64,000 nt of DNA from Branchipolynoe longqiensis. Its lineage: Eukaryota > Annelida > Polychaeta > Phyllodocida > Polynoidae. The number at the start of each line of letters is the position of its first letter. Within the stretch, counting starts at the first letter, position 1. The notes under the pieces are model-generated. The model searched no databases, was not told the DNA's origin, and saw only the letters and a program-made list of their open reading frames with translations. The DNA lies in the NCBI GenBank assembly GCA_030323885.1, contig CM059194.1, positions 29,112,363 through 29,176,362 on the forward strand. The letters run 5' to 3'. Shown piece after piece: positions 10,462 to 22,300 of this stretch. The position numbers and the translations under genes were made by a program.

Positions 10462-11894
10462 GTGTAAATGAATAACGAGATTCTATTCACATAACCAGGG
10501 ATGATATTTTTATGTTTTTAAGCGGATTTCCGGGGGGGGGGGGGTTCCCAGCCTGGCGGCATTTTTGATAGAGGTGTAAATGGTAATTTACCGTCGGGAT
10601 AATAATCTCGGCTTGATTTCCGGGTTTTTTTGTTGCCTGAAACCACTATCATCCCTGGTAACAAAACGGAGTGTTACGTAGTTAACGCTATATGTTGTTC
10701 GTCTAAAGTTGCAACACATACAGACTTAACTTATTGTCGCAAACAAGAGCTGAGGGTTTATCTTTCATCAGTTGATCCACCAAGTGTTTTCTTTTCTCTC
10801 ACTCCCCCTCCCCCACCTCCAATGTCATGCCGTCTTTTCGTCGGTTGTAAATATTTTAGAAGTCAATTAAGTTTTTTTTTTTTTTAAACACACACCAAAC
10901 CACGTCATAATGTTATTTTATTTACAAGTGATTGATTAAATCCAGGCGAGTGTTGGGCATAGTTTATCGTTGGTGTACAGAATATCCGTGATGCTACGCC
11001 AAACTTGTACTTTTATTGTTTTAAAAGGAGAGAGGTGATTATGTGTTGTGAATATTTATATTATTGATTTTTCTTCTCCCCATCCCCCCCCCCCCCCCGC
11101 CTACCATGAATCATCATTCCACTGCAAATTAAAATGTAAAATAATTGAATGCGAGAATAATTGTGCAGATTGATGCGAATTTGTCGTTGTATATACACTG
11201 TAGGAAAATGTAATTTGTACATTGGTTTTGCATCCAGCGCTCCCGCCATGTCCCTTTCAAACGGTTAGGATATTATCAGCATTTCACTTATTGTTTCTCT
11301 TTAACTATTTTTTATTAGCGTTTTTAATGAATGCCGAAGCTAGACATATCCAAGTGTAAAGTTTCGCCTGTATACTTTCATGGATTCATTCAGGATGTTT
11401 CACCGAGTCAGTCATCGCTTTTTGAGTGCATCAATTACCCGTATTTGCTCATTCATTGTATAAATTTTCGTTGGGATTTTTTTCTTCTTATCTCATCTAT
11501 ACCAATCCGTTGTAAATATTACAATATTGCGTTTTCAAAAGATTACATGCGATAAAGGTGAATAAACGTAGTTCATGAACAGTCAATTTGGAATGCGCTT
11601 ATCATTTGTGCACTTTGATCGTTCTTTCTACATTTCAAATAAGCCTATTCATTCTACCCATGAGATATTTAGGTGCCAGAATAAATAAGCCCGGTAATGA
11701 ATAGGGCTATTGGATTATTGAGGGGGGTTTCCCTTTCGAAATACTCACCCATATGTACCCGCATATCCGAATATAAGACTGAAGAAATCAGAGGATTATT
11801 CAGGAGTTTAAACAATTATTTTAAGTAAATTATGTCCGTTATTTAAAACCTGATGGATTTGGCAAATGGGTATAGGGTCGCAACTCGTAGAGGG

Positions 11895-13235
11895 CACAAG
11901 CAGACACTTGGGGCGCAGTCGATTAATCAACTCGGGTCACTCAAGCCACTTTTGGCACATGCGCACATCCTACAGACTCAGGTCGAATAATCAAATACGC
12001 TTCTCCACACTTGAGGTGCAAAAAAGGGTGGCTTAATCCAAAACCTTTTTTTTTTTATAATAACCGATATAACTATAGCAAAATAAGATTTAAATTGGTT
12101 TATGATGGCATAGTTTAGTTATATTTCCATTTCATTAATCTATGTTATTACTATAAAAAAAAAAACATGTGTGGCTGGTATCCTGCAGGACGGTACCAGT
12201 GCAAATGTGACGTCATCGCTCCTAGCCAATCCAGCCAAGAGGGCCGTAATCGATTAACACAACCTGGGTGACTCTGGTCATCCGAGTCGTCAGAATTTCA
12301 AATCAAACACCACGAGTGGAGTCGACAAATACACGTGCCGTGTGCAAAACTGTCCGACCCCAGTAACCCACCTCTTGGCTGGGGTTGGCTACGAGCAATG
12401 ACATCACATTTGCGCATGTACCATCATGCAGGGTAACAACTACTAGTACCAGTCATACATATTTTTTTTAAAGAATAACCTAGATTAATGAAATGGAAAT
12501 ATAGCTAAACTAGGCCATCATAAAATACTTTAAATCTTATTTTGCTGTAGTTTTATCGGTTATTAAAAAAAAAAGAAAAGATTTTGGATTAAGCCATCAT
12601 TTTTTCCACCCCAAGCATGGAGAAGCGTATTCGATTATTCGACCCAAGTCTGTAGGATGTGCGCATGCGCCAAAAAGTGGCTCGGGTGACCCGAGTTGAT
12701 TAATCGATTACGCCCGAGGTGGGTTACTCGGGTCGGGTCGTTTTGCACACGGCACGTGTATTTGTGGACTCCACTCACGGTGTTCTATTTGAAATTCTGA
12801 CGACTCTGGTGACCCGAGTCGCCCGGTGTGGCATGCTCAGCCGTGTACTGTGCTCAGACGTGTACCTCGCTTCTGCGCATGCGTCAGAATCTAATAAACA
12901 TGGCTGTAATCGATTAACACTACCCGGGCGACTCGGGTCATCCGAGTCGTCAGAATTTCAAATAGAACACGGCGAGTGGAGTCGACAAATACACGTGCAA
13001 TGTGCAAAAAAAGAATAACATAGATTAATGAAATGGAACTATAGCTAAACTAGGCCATCATAAAATACTTTAAATCCTATTTTGCTGTAGTTTTATCGGT
13101 TATTAAAAAAAAAAAAAAAAATTGTCCACCCGAGCGCGGAGAAGCCTATTCGATTATTCGACCCGAGTTTGTAGGATGTGCGCATGCGCCAATAAATGGC
13201 TCGGGTGACCCGAGTTGATGCGAAATCCGCGCATG
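11895..13235. repeat. Cluster of PIF/Harbinger-like MITE copies (GGGCGTAATCG family)
   Basis: At least three degraded, partly overlapping and inverted copies of the 471-bp element seen whole at 18375-18845. Marker blocks are ACTCGGGTCACCCGAG, CGCATGCGC, TTATCGGTTATT and CAGTAACCCACCTC. Several contain short A- or T-tracts. All open frames here (for example 12719-13018) lie within the repeat. Confidence 0.65.
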
Positions 13236-13584
13236 CGCAGAAGCAACGGGACACGGCTGAAACCGCCACACCGGGTCATGTTAATCGAGTACTGCCTTGA
13301 GGTGATGAGAAAGCGAGTCGGGTTCCAGTACCCATAGTGGCCGCCAGGTGACGTCTGAGTGCGTCCACATGAAACGACTACAGTGGCGACCTCTCATTAT
13401 AGGCCAGGGAACTCAGCACTTTTATAGAAATTTCTGAAATAATCATGCGGTGGCGCCAGAATCACAAATCTGATTTATGTGTGGTACAGATTAAAGTGTG
13501 TTTCAAATTTACTATACTATATCATTTTCATTATTAATATTAAAAGATAATACAATATACTTGTCGTTCATTGTCTTTGGTACT

Positions 13585-14200
13585 GTCATGGGGGTGTTGA
13601 AAATGGAAAATATTGCGCTTAGAGCGGGACTCGAACCATTCTTTGCATTCCGGGCCAGTGTGCTAACCATTACACCAACTAGGCTCCCTGATATCAACAC
13701 ACTACCCATGCCTACCTGTCTATACACTGGCCCGGAATGCAAAGAGATGTGGGTTCGAGTCCCACTCTAGGCACAATATTTCCCATTTTCATCAACCCCA
13801 TGACACTGGTTGCCGTGACCACGATCCTGTACAAGCTACGCGCTGTATAGTTGTTGAACCTACCCTGTGTATGTATATGTTAGTGCATTGCCTGTATGTA
13901 TGTAATTGTAAGCATTAAAAGACTTACAATTCCAGGGGGACAAGTGTAGTAGTCTGCACTGACCTCTCAGGCAAGGAGCCGCATAGACAGGTAGGCATGG
14001 GTAGTGTGTTGATATCAGGGAGCCTAGGTGGTGTAATAGTTAGCACACTGAAAGTTATCTCTTTGCATTCCAGGCCAGTGTGCTAACCCTTACACCACCT
14101 AGGCTCCCTGATATCAACACACTACCCATTCCTACCTGTCTATGTGGTTACTTGCCTGAGAGGTCAGTGCAGCCTACTACAGTACCATGGGAAAATGGTC
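13585..14200. repeat. Three abutting type B SINE copies in alternating orientation
   Basis: A minus copy (about 13585-13722), a plus copy (about 13722-14045) and a minus copy (about 14050-14200) share GCCTAGGTGGTGTAA, TTCGAGTCC and GACCTCTCAGGCAAG. The head-to-head joins create long inverted repeats and the ORFs at 13498-13770. Confidence 0.65.
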
Positions 14201-14276
14201 ATTGGAATGCACATGCCAGACCGAACAGCTGATCTAAAACTATGCACATATCTTTCATATACATGGATATGTAATA

Positions 14277-14773
14277 TAGTAAAATCTCTAGCCGACTACC
14301 TCCACAGATCGCCCACACCCTATATCGGTCACTAATGATCGCCCATACAATGCCATTGTAATGATTGTTGTTTTACATCCTGGCAACATGTAAGGCCATA
14401 TCCCAGGACGGGTACCAGCTTGAGACTGCGTACTCATGACAACTTTATAGTGCTGCCCCACTGGGAAATCAGGCTGTTAGCACTATGACCCGATAGCCCA
14501 CTCAGTCACATTCTGACACAGAGTTAACCAGTCCTTGCCCTATCCTATTAATGCTAGGCACTAGGCTAGGAAGCGAAAAGTATCAATTTTAAAGTCATTG
14601 GTTTGCCTCGACTGAGAACCGAACTACCAACCTTCCACGTGCAAGGCCCGCGCTCTACCGATTAGGCGACCGCACCCGGTTGTAATTATAAAAAATACTC
14701 CATAAATCAACCACCGCTCTAAATGGACCATTTCAAGTCGGTCCCATGGTCGGTCAATTTAGAGGTTTTACTC
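14277..14773. mobile_element. CAGTAAAACC-family MITE split by a SINE
   Basis: The left part (about 14277-14364) and right part (about 14680-14773) together make one MITE of the family at 3098-3466. A type A-like SINE lies between them, flanked by TTGTAATGA and TTGTAATTA, its probable target duplication. Confidence 0.6.
14365..14679 (-). repeat. SINE type A-like copy with a tRNA-like head
   Basis: Read on the minus strand, a tRNA-like head (GCGGTCGCCTAATCGGTAGA, then GGTAGTTCGGTTC) leads into the shared body AGTGTCAGAATGTGACTGAG, then GGGGCAGCA. It is inserted inside a MITE. Confidence 0.6.
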
Positions 14774-14813
14774 TATATAGCCATCCTTTATATCATCAAA
14801 ATAAATGGCAATA

Positions 14814-14966
14814 CAGTAAAACCTCACTAAATCGACCGACCATGGGACCGACTTTAAATGGCCATTTATGGAGTTTTCATTTTGTTACAAGGGTATTGTA
14901 TGGGCGATCTTTGGCACCCAAATAAATCGATCGATATAGGGGAATAGTTGATTAGAGGTTTTACAG
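14814..14966 (+). mobile_element. CAGTAAAACC-family MITE
   Basis: The start is CAGTAAAACCTCACTAAATC and the end is AGAGGTTTTACAG, with TA on both sides. Same family as 3098-3466. Confidence 0.65.
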
Positions 14967-15084
14967 TATAACGATCTCGACGATGGCTTGGAAAGTGTGA
15001 TAACAAAAGATGCTCGGTCAGAAAGAGTTCCCAGAAATCGAGTACTACTTTTCAGTTTATAATTTGTGGTGTTCTCTGTCACGG

Positions 15085-15150
15085 AGTGTTAGAGTGTCTG
15101 ACTTTTTCCTATGTCGGACTCCTAATCTGAAGGTCGGTGGTTCGATTCCC
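15085..15150 (+). repeat. tRNA-like sequence (SINE head or tRNA pseudogene)
   Basis: GTTAGAGTGTCTGAC, then CGGACTCCTAATCTGAAGG, then GGTTCGATTCC look like the D arm, anticodon arm and T arm, with CCT in the anticodon position. No clean acceptor stem was found, so a functional tRNA is unlikely. Confidence 0.4.
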
Positions 15151-15235
15151 CATGCCCCCACCTCCTATGATTTGGATATCCACCGCTGTGTAGAACTTAC
15201 AGCGTCATCAAAGGTGAGTTGCTCTCATGTGGCGT

Positions 15236-15715
15236 GTAATCGATTAATCAACTCGGGTCACCCGAGCCACTTTTTGGCGCATGCGCACATCCTAGACTCG
15301 GGTCGAATAATCAAATACGCTTCTCCACGCTTGGGTGGAAAAAATGGTGGCTTAATCCAAAAACCTTTTTTTTTTTTTTAAATAACCGATAAAACTACAG
15401 CAAAATAGGATTTAAAGTATTTTATGATGGCATAGTTTAGTTATATTTCCATTTAATTAATCTAGGTATTTTTTTTAAAAACATGTATGACTGGTACTCG
15501 TAGCCGTTATCCTGCAGGACGGTACTAGCGCAAATGTGATGTCATTGCTAGTAACCAACCCCAGCCAAGAGGTGGGTTACTGGGGTCGGATCGTTTTGCA
15601 CACAGCATGTGTATTTGTCGACTCCACTCGTAGTGTTCGATTTGAAATTCTAGCAACTCGCGTGACCCGAGTTGCCCGGTGTTGCAGTTTCCGCGGCACA
15701 CCAGTTTGCCTGGGA
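15236..15715 (-). mobile_element. PIF/Harbinger-like MITE copy (GGGCGTAATCG family)
   Basis: It runs from TAATCGATTAATCAACTCGG through CGCATGCGC and TTATATTTCCATTT to GACCCGAGTTGCCCGG. It is an inverted copy of the element at 18375-18845, with a frayed right end. Confidence 0.6.
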
Positions 15716-16110
15716 CACTTCCATTCAAATGCATTGTCAATGGCCATGAGCAAATATTCATACAGAAGAAGTGAAATATCTCTACAACCACACCACCTAG
15801 AAACAAATCCCTTGGTACACATATAGAAAACATGTGTACCAAAAAGATTATATTAAATTGATAAAGGTAGGGTTCTGGATTTCTATTAATTTTGAATAAA
15901 ACTAATGTTTTGCACTGCGCATACCGTCAAACTCAAGGCATTGTCAATGGTCATGAGCAATCTTCATACAGAAAATACAGCAAAAGTGAAATATCTCGAA
16001 AACCACATCTCCTAGAAACAAATCGCTTGGTACACATATAGAAAACATCTTTACCAAAAACATTATATTAAATTTATAAGGTAAGTGACGATGCTGTTCG
16101 ATTTTGATGC
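15716..16110. repeat. Two further ~200-bp tandem units of the 9838 repeat family
   Basis: Units near 15720 and 15930 share GCATTGTCAATGG, CATACAGAA, GTGAAATATCTC and GTTTTGCACTGCGC with 9838-10260. The same two-unit arrangement at both loci suggests the dimer itself is the mobile or ancestral form. Confidence 0.55.
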
Positions 16111-17790
16111 ATGCGCAGAAGCGATGTGTCCCTTGCAAACTGGTGTGCCGCTGAAACTGCACCACCGGGTCGTGTTAATCGATTACGGCCACCATGTCAA
16201 TGTGGTGTGGGAGGTTGAAAATCCCTTGGGTCAGTAAAAGTGTAGTCTCTGGCTTTCTATCGATAAACTGTCTGATGGTGAAAACAAGTCTATTCAGACT
16301 TATCCATGATAGGCAGTATAAATCTTCAAGAACAAAATTATGGAAAGGAACGTTATCGCGGATTGAAGATTACACACATGAAAATAGGAATAATTGCTAC
16401 CGTAGGTCTGTCTGAAACTGACAGAAGGCGAGCCCAGCACAAGGGCAAAAACATCTCCAAAATACTGAAGCTTTCAATTTTGCTTACTTTAAATGTACAC
16501 AAGCAGAAAATTGCATATATGTATTATATTTTAGTGGGATTTTTTCAAACAAACAAAACCACCCTGCAGAACATAAAATAAGCATATAAATATGGTATTA
16601 GAAGAATGTAAAGAACGGTGGAGGTTTACTCTTGACACTGAAGACTGTTCAAGCCTGAATATGACCGATCAAATTATATTTGGAGGTTGGAACCAAAAAG
16701 GAACTCCTTAGAAATTGCCATCTGTGATAATAGGTAGTCCAAAGTGGTTGTTTTAAAATTCAAGTGCAATATTAGTATTTATGTATTTACACAGATCTTT
16801 TTAATTTGATTTCAGTGATATGAAATATAATTAGATTACTTGAATAGTTCTGAAGTTGTAATCTTTTTAATATTTAGTTTTAAATTCCAGGATTTGTTCA
16901 CCATTCCAAATTAAGGAAATCCTGGTTTTTAAGGTCCCACATGGAAACTATTTTGCATATAATCTGTCCAATATTAAAGCGTCCCAGTACAAATAATATG
17001 CTCAATTTTTTTGCAGACGTTTATCTTCATTATTATTTCAGAAATTCAATGCTAAACTTACTAAATTAATTAATTTCCACTGACCATCAATAATAAAAAT
17101 CTGTAAAAAAACAAAAAAACTCGTTCCACACCAATATAATCAGAATTAAAATTACATGCTAACACACCTTTCTAAATGAAAATGGAAATTGTAGAACAAT
17201 TTGGATATGGGGAATTGAGAAAATATATGCAAAATCCTGATTTTGTGCTTCAAGTTCTCATATATCTTATTTAGAAGAAACTTCTACTGTTCAATTACTA
17301 TGACAAGAGCTTTGATAGTGTTAATGAATATTTAGAAAAGGCAAATATTAAGAAAGGCATTCTATTTGAATATAAGAAAAGATGTGATACAAAATCCAGT
17401 GGACAGGGTGAGTGACATCGTTGACATCGCCGAGTGGGCATCAACAAAATATATCTATGCATTATCCAATCTCCAGGAGAACTGACCAATAGATAGAAAA
17501 TAGGCACCAAAAAATGATATGGTAGTTTAACAAATGAATATACTAAAATGAATGAATGAATTGTAACGGCTTTGTTTACATTAAATAAAAAATAATCGGA
17601 GACATTTTTTCATTAAACTTCTAATTGATCGAATAAAAAGATTTGGAAGACCCAGATGAAGAACACTATCAACATTTTTAAAAAGGCAGCTATTTAATAA
17701 CTTAAAAAGTCCGTCCAAAACATGAACATAAACGGCCAAAAATACGCGATCCGCGCACACATACATTGTTGATCTTAGTGACAGCAATAT
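16110..17790. other. AT-rich unassigned stretch
   Basis: No supported gene. Open frames at 16194-16581 and 17298-17787 are short, overlapping and without recognised motifs. Confidence 0.4.
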
Positions 17791-17794
17791 GGAC

Positions 17795-17970
17795 TGGTTG
17801 GCGCAGTGTCAGGATAATGTGACTGAGTGGGATATCAGGTCATGGTACTGGCGGCCTGGTTTTCCAGTGGGGCAGCACTATAAAGTCGCCATGAGTGCGC
17901 ACTGTCACAAGTCAGTACCCGTCCTGATATGAACTTAGATGTTGATAGGACGTAAAACAACAAACAAACT
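17795..17970 (+). repeat. SINE type A fragment
   Basis: GGTTGGCGCAGTGTCAGGAT, then GACTGAGTGGGATATCAGG, and later the block CCCGTCCTGATATGA match the type A SINE, inverted relative to 42696-43030. The tRNA head is missing or degraded. Confidence 0.55.
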
Positions 17971-18374
17971 GAACATAGCAGGGTCGAATGCGGCAGTTTT
18001 CCCACTAGTTTGAGGCCTGGTGTTGGACGTATGACTATAGCCTTATAGGACAAAAGCACTTGAAAACCAACTTTATTGGTGCCTTTAGGAAGTCATGAGT
18101 GAACATTTCAGATATGTAAATGAAACTAAGTATCAGGCCTGTTGATATGTCTAGGTATCAAGTAGCCTGCTTGAAGCTATTTCCAACACTCAGCGTTGGA
18201 ATAGCGCATGTGTGCAGGTGGCACCAGTTCCTAGCACTGCCTAAGTTGGTGTCAGTTTCTGTAATTTATTTTTTGAGATGATAATCAGATTTTTTATTTA
18301 TTTTTTTGGTAAAGCATTTATTCATGTCAATACGACATTTGTCAGACCCAGAGCACGGTCTTCCGGTCATCTTA

Positions 18375-18845
18375 GGGCGTAATCGATTAACACGACCCAG
18401 GCGATTCGGGTCACCCGAGTTGCTAGAATTTCAAATCGAACACCGCGAGTGGAGTTGATAAAAACATGTGCTGTGTGCAAAACGACCTGACCCCAGTAAC
18501 CCACTTCTTGGCTGGGGTTTGCTAGGAACGATGACATCACATTTGTGCTGGTACCGTCCTGCAGGATAATAGCTACAAGTACCAGTCCTACATTGGTTTT
18601 TTTGTTGGTAATAACACAAGATTAATTAAATGTAAATATAACTAAACTATGCAATCATAAAGTACTTTAAATCCGATATTCCTGTAATTATATTGGTTAT
18701 TTATTTTGTTAAAAATAGATGGATTAAGCCATTTTTTCTAACCCGAGCATGGAGAAGCATATTTGATTATTCGACCCGAGTCTATAGGATGTGCACAGGC
18801 CCCAAAGTGGCTTGGGTGACCCGAGTTGATTAATTTATTACGCCC
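18375..18845. mobile_element. PIF/Harbinger-like MITE, complete 471-bp copy
   Basis: Inverted ends GGGCGTAATCGATTA and TTATTACGCCC are flanked by TTA at 18372-18374 and 18846-18848. A 3-bp TWA duplication is the mark of PIF/Harbinger. It abuts the truncated ORF at 18849-19135. Confidence 0.7.
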
Positions 18846-18848
18846 TTA

Positions 18849-19135
18849 GTCTATATAATCTAAGTTTGATCAGTGCTGTATTAGTTACAGCACCGATCCT
18901 GTAGGGAGCGGCTCCTGCTGTGTAATCTGCAGCACCAGTCAGTGTGGTTGATGCAAATGGAAATGTCAGCACCACAGCACTCCTTCCAGCCATGTTACAA
19001 TTGGAAATTGAGAATCCATATAATGTAAGTTTGATGTGTGGTGTATTAGTTACAGCAGGATTCTGTAGAATTAAGGGAGTGGCTCCTGTTGTGTAATCTA
19101 GAGCACCTGTCATGGTAGTTCATGCATAAAATGGG
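18849..19135 (-). pseudogene. Fragment of an unknown protein with a ~45-aa repeated unit
   Basis: A minus-strand frame runs from about 19135 to 18849 and contains two similar units. Each holds a (T)TLTGAADYTAGAAP-like block, then AVTNT, then IKLxLY. The nucleotide repeat is equally visible (GTAATCTxxAGCACC and GTTTGATxxGTGxTGTATTAGTTACAG in both). The frame is cut where the MITE at 18375-18845 begins. I do not recognise the family. Periodic protein-level conservation suggests a piece of a real repeat protein rather than chance. No splice sites were confirmed, so it may be an exon remnant or transposon-carried gene piece. Confidence 0.35.
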
Positions 19136-19324
19136 GAGCAACATCGAGTACAAACCTTTCTTTAGAATATTTCTGATTGAAATCGGATCATAAACGCCTC
19201 AGATATCTGCCAATTAAAATTCACAAAAACAAAGTAACCTCAGCTAAGCGGACAGTGTTTGTGCGCGCTTTGGACTACCTACTGATAATATCAACAACAA
19301 ATGCACTTTTTGTGATTTTTTTTT

Positions 19325-19330
19325 TTTATT
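19325..19330 (-). terminator. RPL14: Poly(A) signal AATAAA of RPL14
   Basis: On the minus strand the hexamer starts 19 bases after the TAG stop codon, giving a very short 3' UTR as is usual for ribosomal protein genes. Confidence 0.8.
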
Positions 19331-19348
19331 AATACAAGTTGCACAGGT

Positions 19349-22300
19349 CTACTTTTTGTGGAGCTTCTTGTGGACGCGACGAGCCTTGGGCTTCATCTTC
19401 TTGGCGAGTGAACCACAGTGAGCTGAAATGATCCGGTTTCGCTGGAAGTGAGGGAAAGAAAGCACTTTCAGTTAACTGGTCAATGAGGGTTAATTTAGCA
19501 CAATATGAATCTACCATCAACACGACGCCCATTTAAGGTATTGTATATGATAAGCAGCCAATTTATCCTATCGCTCTGCCAATAATATTCAGCACGGGAT
19601 TTTATCGTCTTGGTCGATCAGACGGCACTTCCTAATCCCTGGTTCATCACAAAGAGGCAAGAGCGAGTAATTAGGACACATTACCCACAAATACTATACA
19701 AACCAGTCATGTAAATAAAAACTCATTCATGCCACAAGTATTTATAAATTCTTAAATTATTTGCACTGTCAAGATTATTCAGTATCACCGAAAATGACAA
19801 TTTGTAATTAGTATTTCATCCCATGAGCAAAACCAAACCAAATATATAATATAGTCATGGTGTGTAAAATCAAAAACTTGGCAAAATATATTTTCATTAT
19901 AACGTTGTCAATCTTATGGAGTGTTATGTTGATTTCATTGTAATCAAATATGCCTGAATGATAATGATTGATCAAACAATCATCACTAATTCCACCTCCC
20001 TTAAATTTACATGGTAGGCACATCAGAGCGGATACACACTTTTGACTGCATACTAATGGCAGTTTCAGTGGGTTTGTTTGGTGGAATTTTACATCCTGAC
20101 AACAACTAAAGCCGTGTTTACACGGGGAAATGTGAAACGTTCTAGACAAGGCGATTTATATGAAGCGTTTTAGATGTGTGTTTACACGGCGGAGTTGGAA
20201 AGTGTGTCGGCGCCGGGAACCAGCAGGCGCCTGTAGCCGGCAAGCACTGCTATTTGTTTAGTTTACACACTTCGATTCGACGCCGATGTAGCTGCTACTT
20301 TAATATCGCTTGGAATTTAAGGTTAATTTAATTAAATGAGTGTATTTCTGTTAAATATGATCGCATTCACTAGATTTCGGCGTAATCGGGCCCTAACACT
20401 GCCGGGCACCAGCGATTAGTTACTGCTCTGCCTGTAGCTGGCAAGCACTACTATTTTATACTATAGCCGCCCAGGAACCAGCTGAATCGCTTCATATAAA
20501 CCACCTCCCGAGGTGGTATAGATGAAACGTTTCATATGAAGCGATTCAGCCCTAAAAAGCCACAGCATCGCGTTTACACGCCAAATGTGTGTCGATCTAG
20601 GCAAGTGGTTTCATATGAAACTTTTAAATCGCCCGTGTAAAGACGGCTTAATGTCATGTCAGGACAGGTACCGATTTGTGTGTACTCATGGCAACTTTAT
20701 AGTGTTGCCCCACTGGGAGACCAGCATGATAGCCCACATGACCGGATATGCCACATTATCCTGACACTGAGCCAACCAGTCCCTGCCATATCCTAATAAT
20801 GCCGAGCAGCTGGATAGGAAGCAACAAGCATCAATTTTTAAGTCATTGGTTTAACTAGACCAGGGTTCAAACCCACGATCGATAAACTCATTCGACCATC
20901 CCAGTTGATTTTTATCACAATATGAATCTACCATCAACACGACGCCCATTTAAGGTATTGTGTATGAAGATAAGCAGCCAATTTATCCTTTCGCTCTGCC
21001 AACAATATTCAGCACGGGATTTTATCGTCTTGGTCGATCAGACGGCACTTCCTAATCCCTGGTTCATCACAAAGAGGCAAGAGCGAGTAATTAGGATGCA
21101 TTACCCACAAATACTATACAAACCAGTCATGTAAATAAAAACTCATTCATGCCACAAGTATTTATAAATTCTTAAATTATTTGCACTGTCAAGATTATTC
21201 AGTATCACCGAAAATGACAATTTGTAATTAGTATTTCATCCCATGAGCAAAACCAAACCAAATATATAATACAGTCAAGGTGTGTAAAATCAAAAACTTG
21301 GCAAAATATATTTCCATTATAACGTTGTCAATCTTATGGAGTGTTATGTTCATTTCAATGTAATCAAACACGCCTGAATGATAATGATTGATCAAACAAT
21401 CATCACTAATTCCACGTCCCTTAAATTTACATGTTAGGCACATCAGGGGGCCGTATGCAGGAGTCAGTGGTATTCGGTGGTAGCGAGCCAAAATGGTGGT
21501 AGGCGGGAATTTCCCGGGTAGCGGCAAAAAAATGGTATGCACGAGGCGGTGATAGGCCTAACACCAAAAGCGTAACCGGCGTTATGTTACCCCTGAAAAA
21601 TAGGAGGTATAGCGAGTTCATTAGGCCCAAATCTATTCAATGCTGTCATATTTAACAGAATTACATACGCAATAAGTGAAATTTCATGAAATTAACCCTA
21701 AATTCGAAGCGAGATTAATGCTGCCGCCGCAACGGCAGTGATATTAATATTAATATTTTCGAATCGACGAACGTGAAGTAAACAAATCGCCACCGCGCAT
21801 GGACATCGATATCCATACTGTCCATCGCCACCGCTGAATCGGCAGCTATATATTAGGCCCAAATCTATTAAATGCTGTCATATTTAACAGAATTACATAC
21901 GCCATAAGTGAAATTTAATCAAATTAACCCTAAATTCAAACCAATATTAACGCCGCTGCCACATTGGCGGCGTTATTCATATTGTCGACTCGAGGGAATT
22001 CCCAAATCGATAAATAACTTCACGTTTAGCTATAATGAAAGTGTTAAGCGCTCCTGCATACCACTTCGACACAGTTCCCGACGTCGGTGATAGCTAACCG
22101 GTAATAGGCTGTAACACCAAAAGCCGCTACCGCCGACTCATGCATACAGGCCCAGAGCGGATACACACCTTTGACTGCATACTAATGGCAGTTTCAGTGG
22201 GTTTGTTTGGTGGAATTTTACATCCTGACAACAACTAAGGTCATATCAGGACAGGTACCAATTTGTGTGCACTCATGGCAACTTTATAGTGTTGCCCCAC

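Noticed and set aside
15525..15842. Overlapping ORFs of ~100 codons on both strands
   Set aside because: They span the junction of two repeat families and occur in several repeat copies; no protein similarity recognised.
19572..19665. Plus-strand single-hairpin H/ACA reading of the family A RNA
   Set aside because: A hairpin and a trailing ACA can be drawn on the plus strand, but the minus strand has invariant C and D boxes, matches the host-gene direction and explains the paired flanks better.
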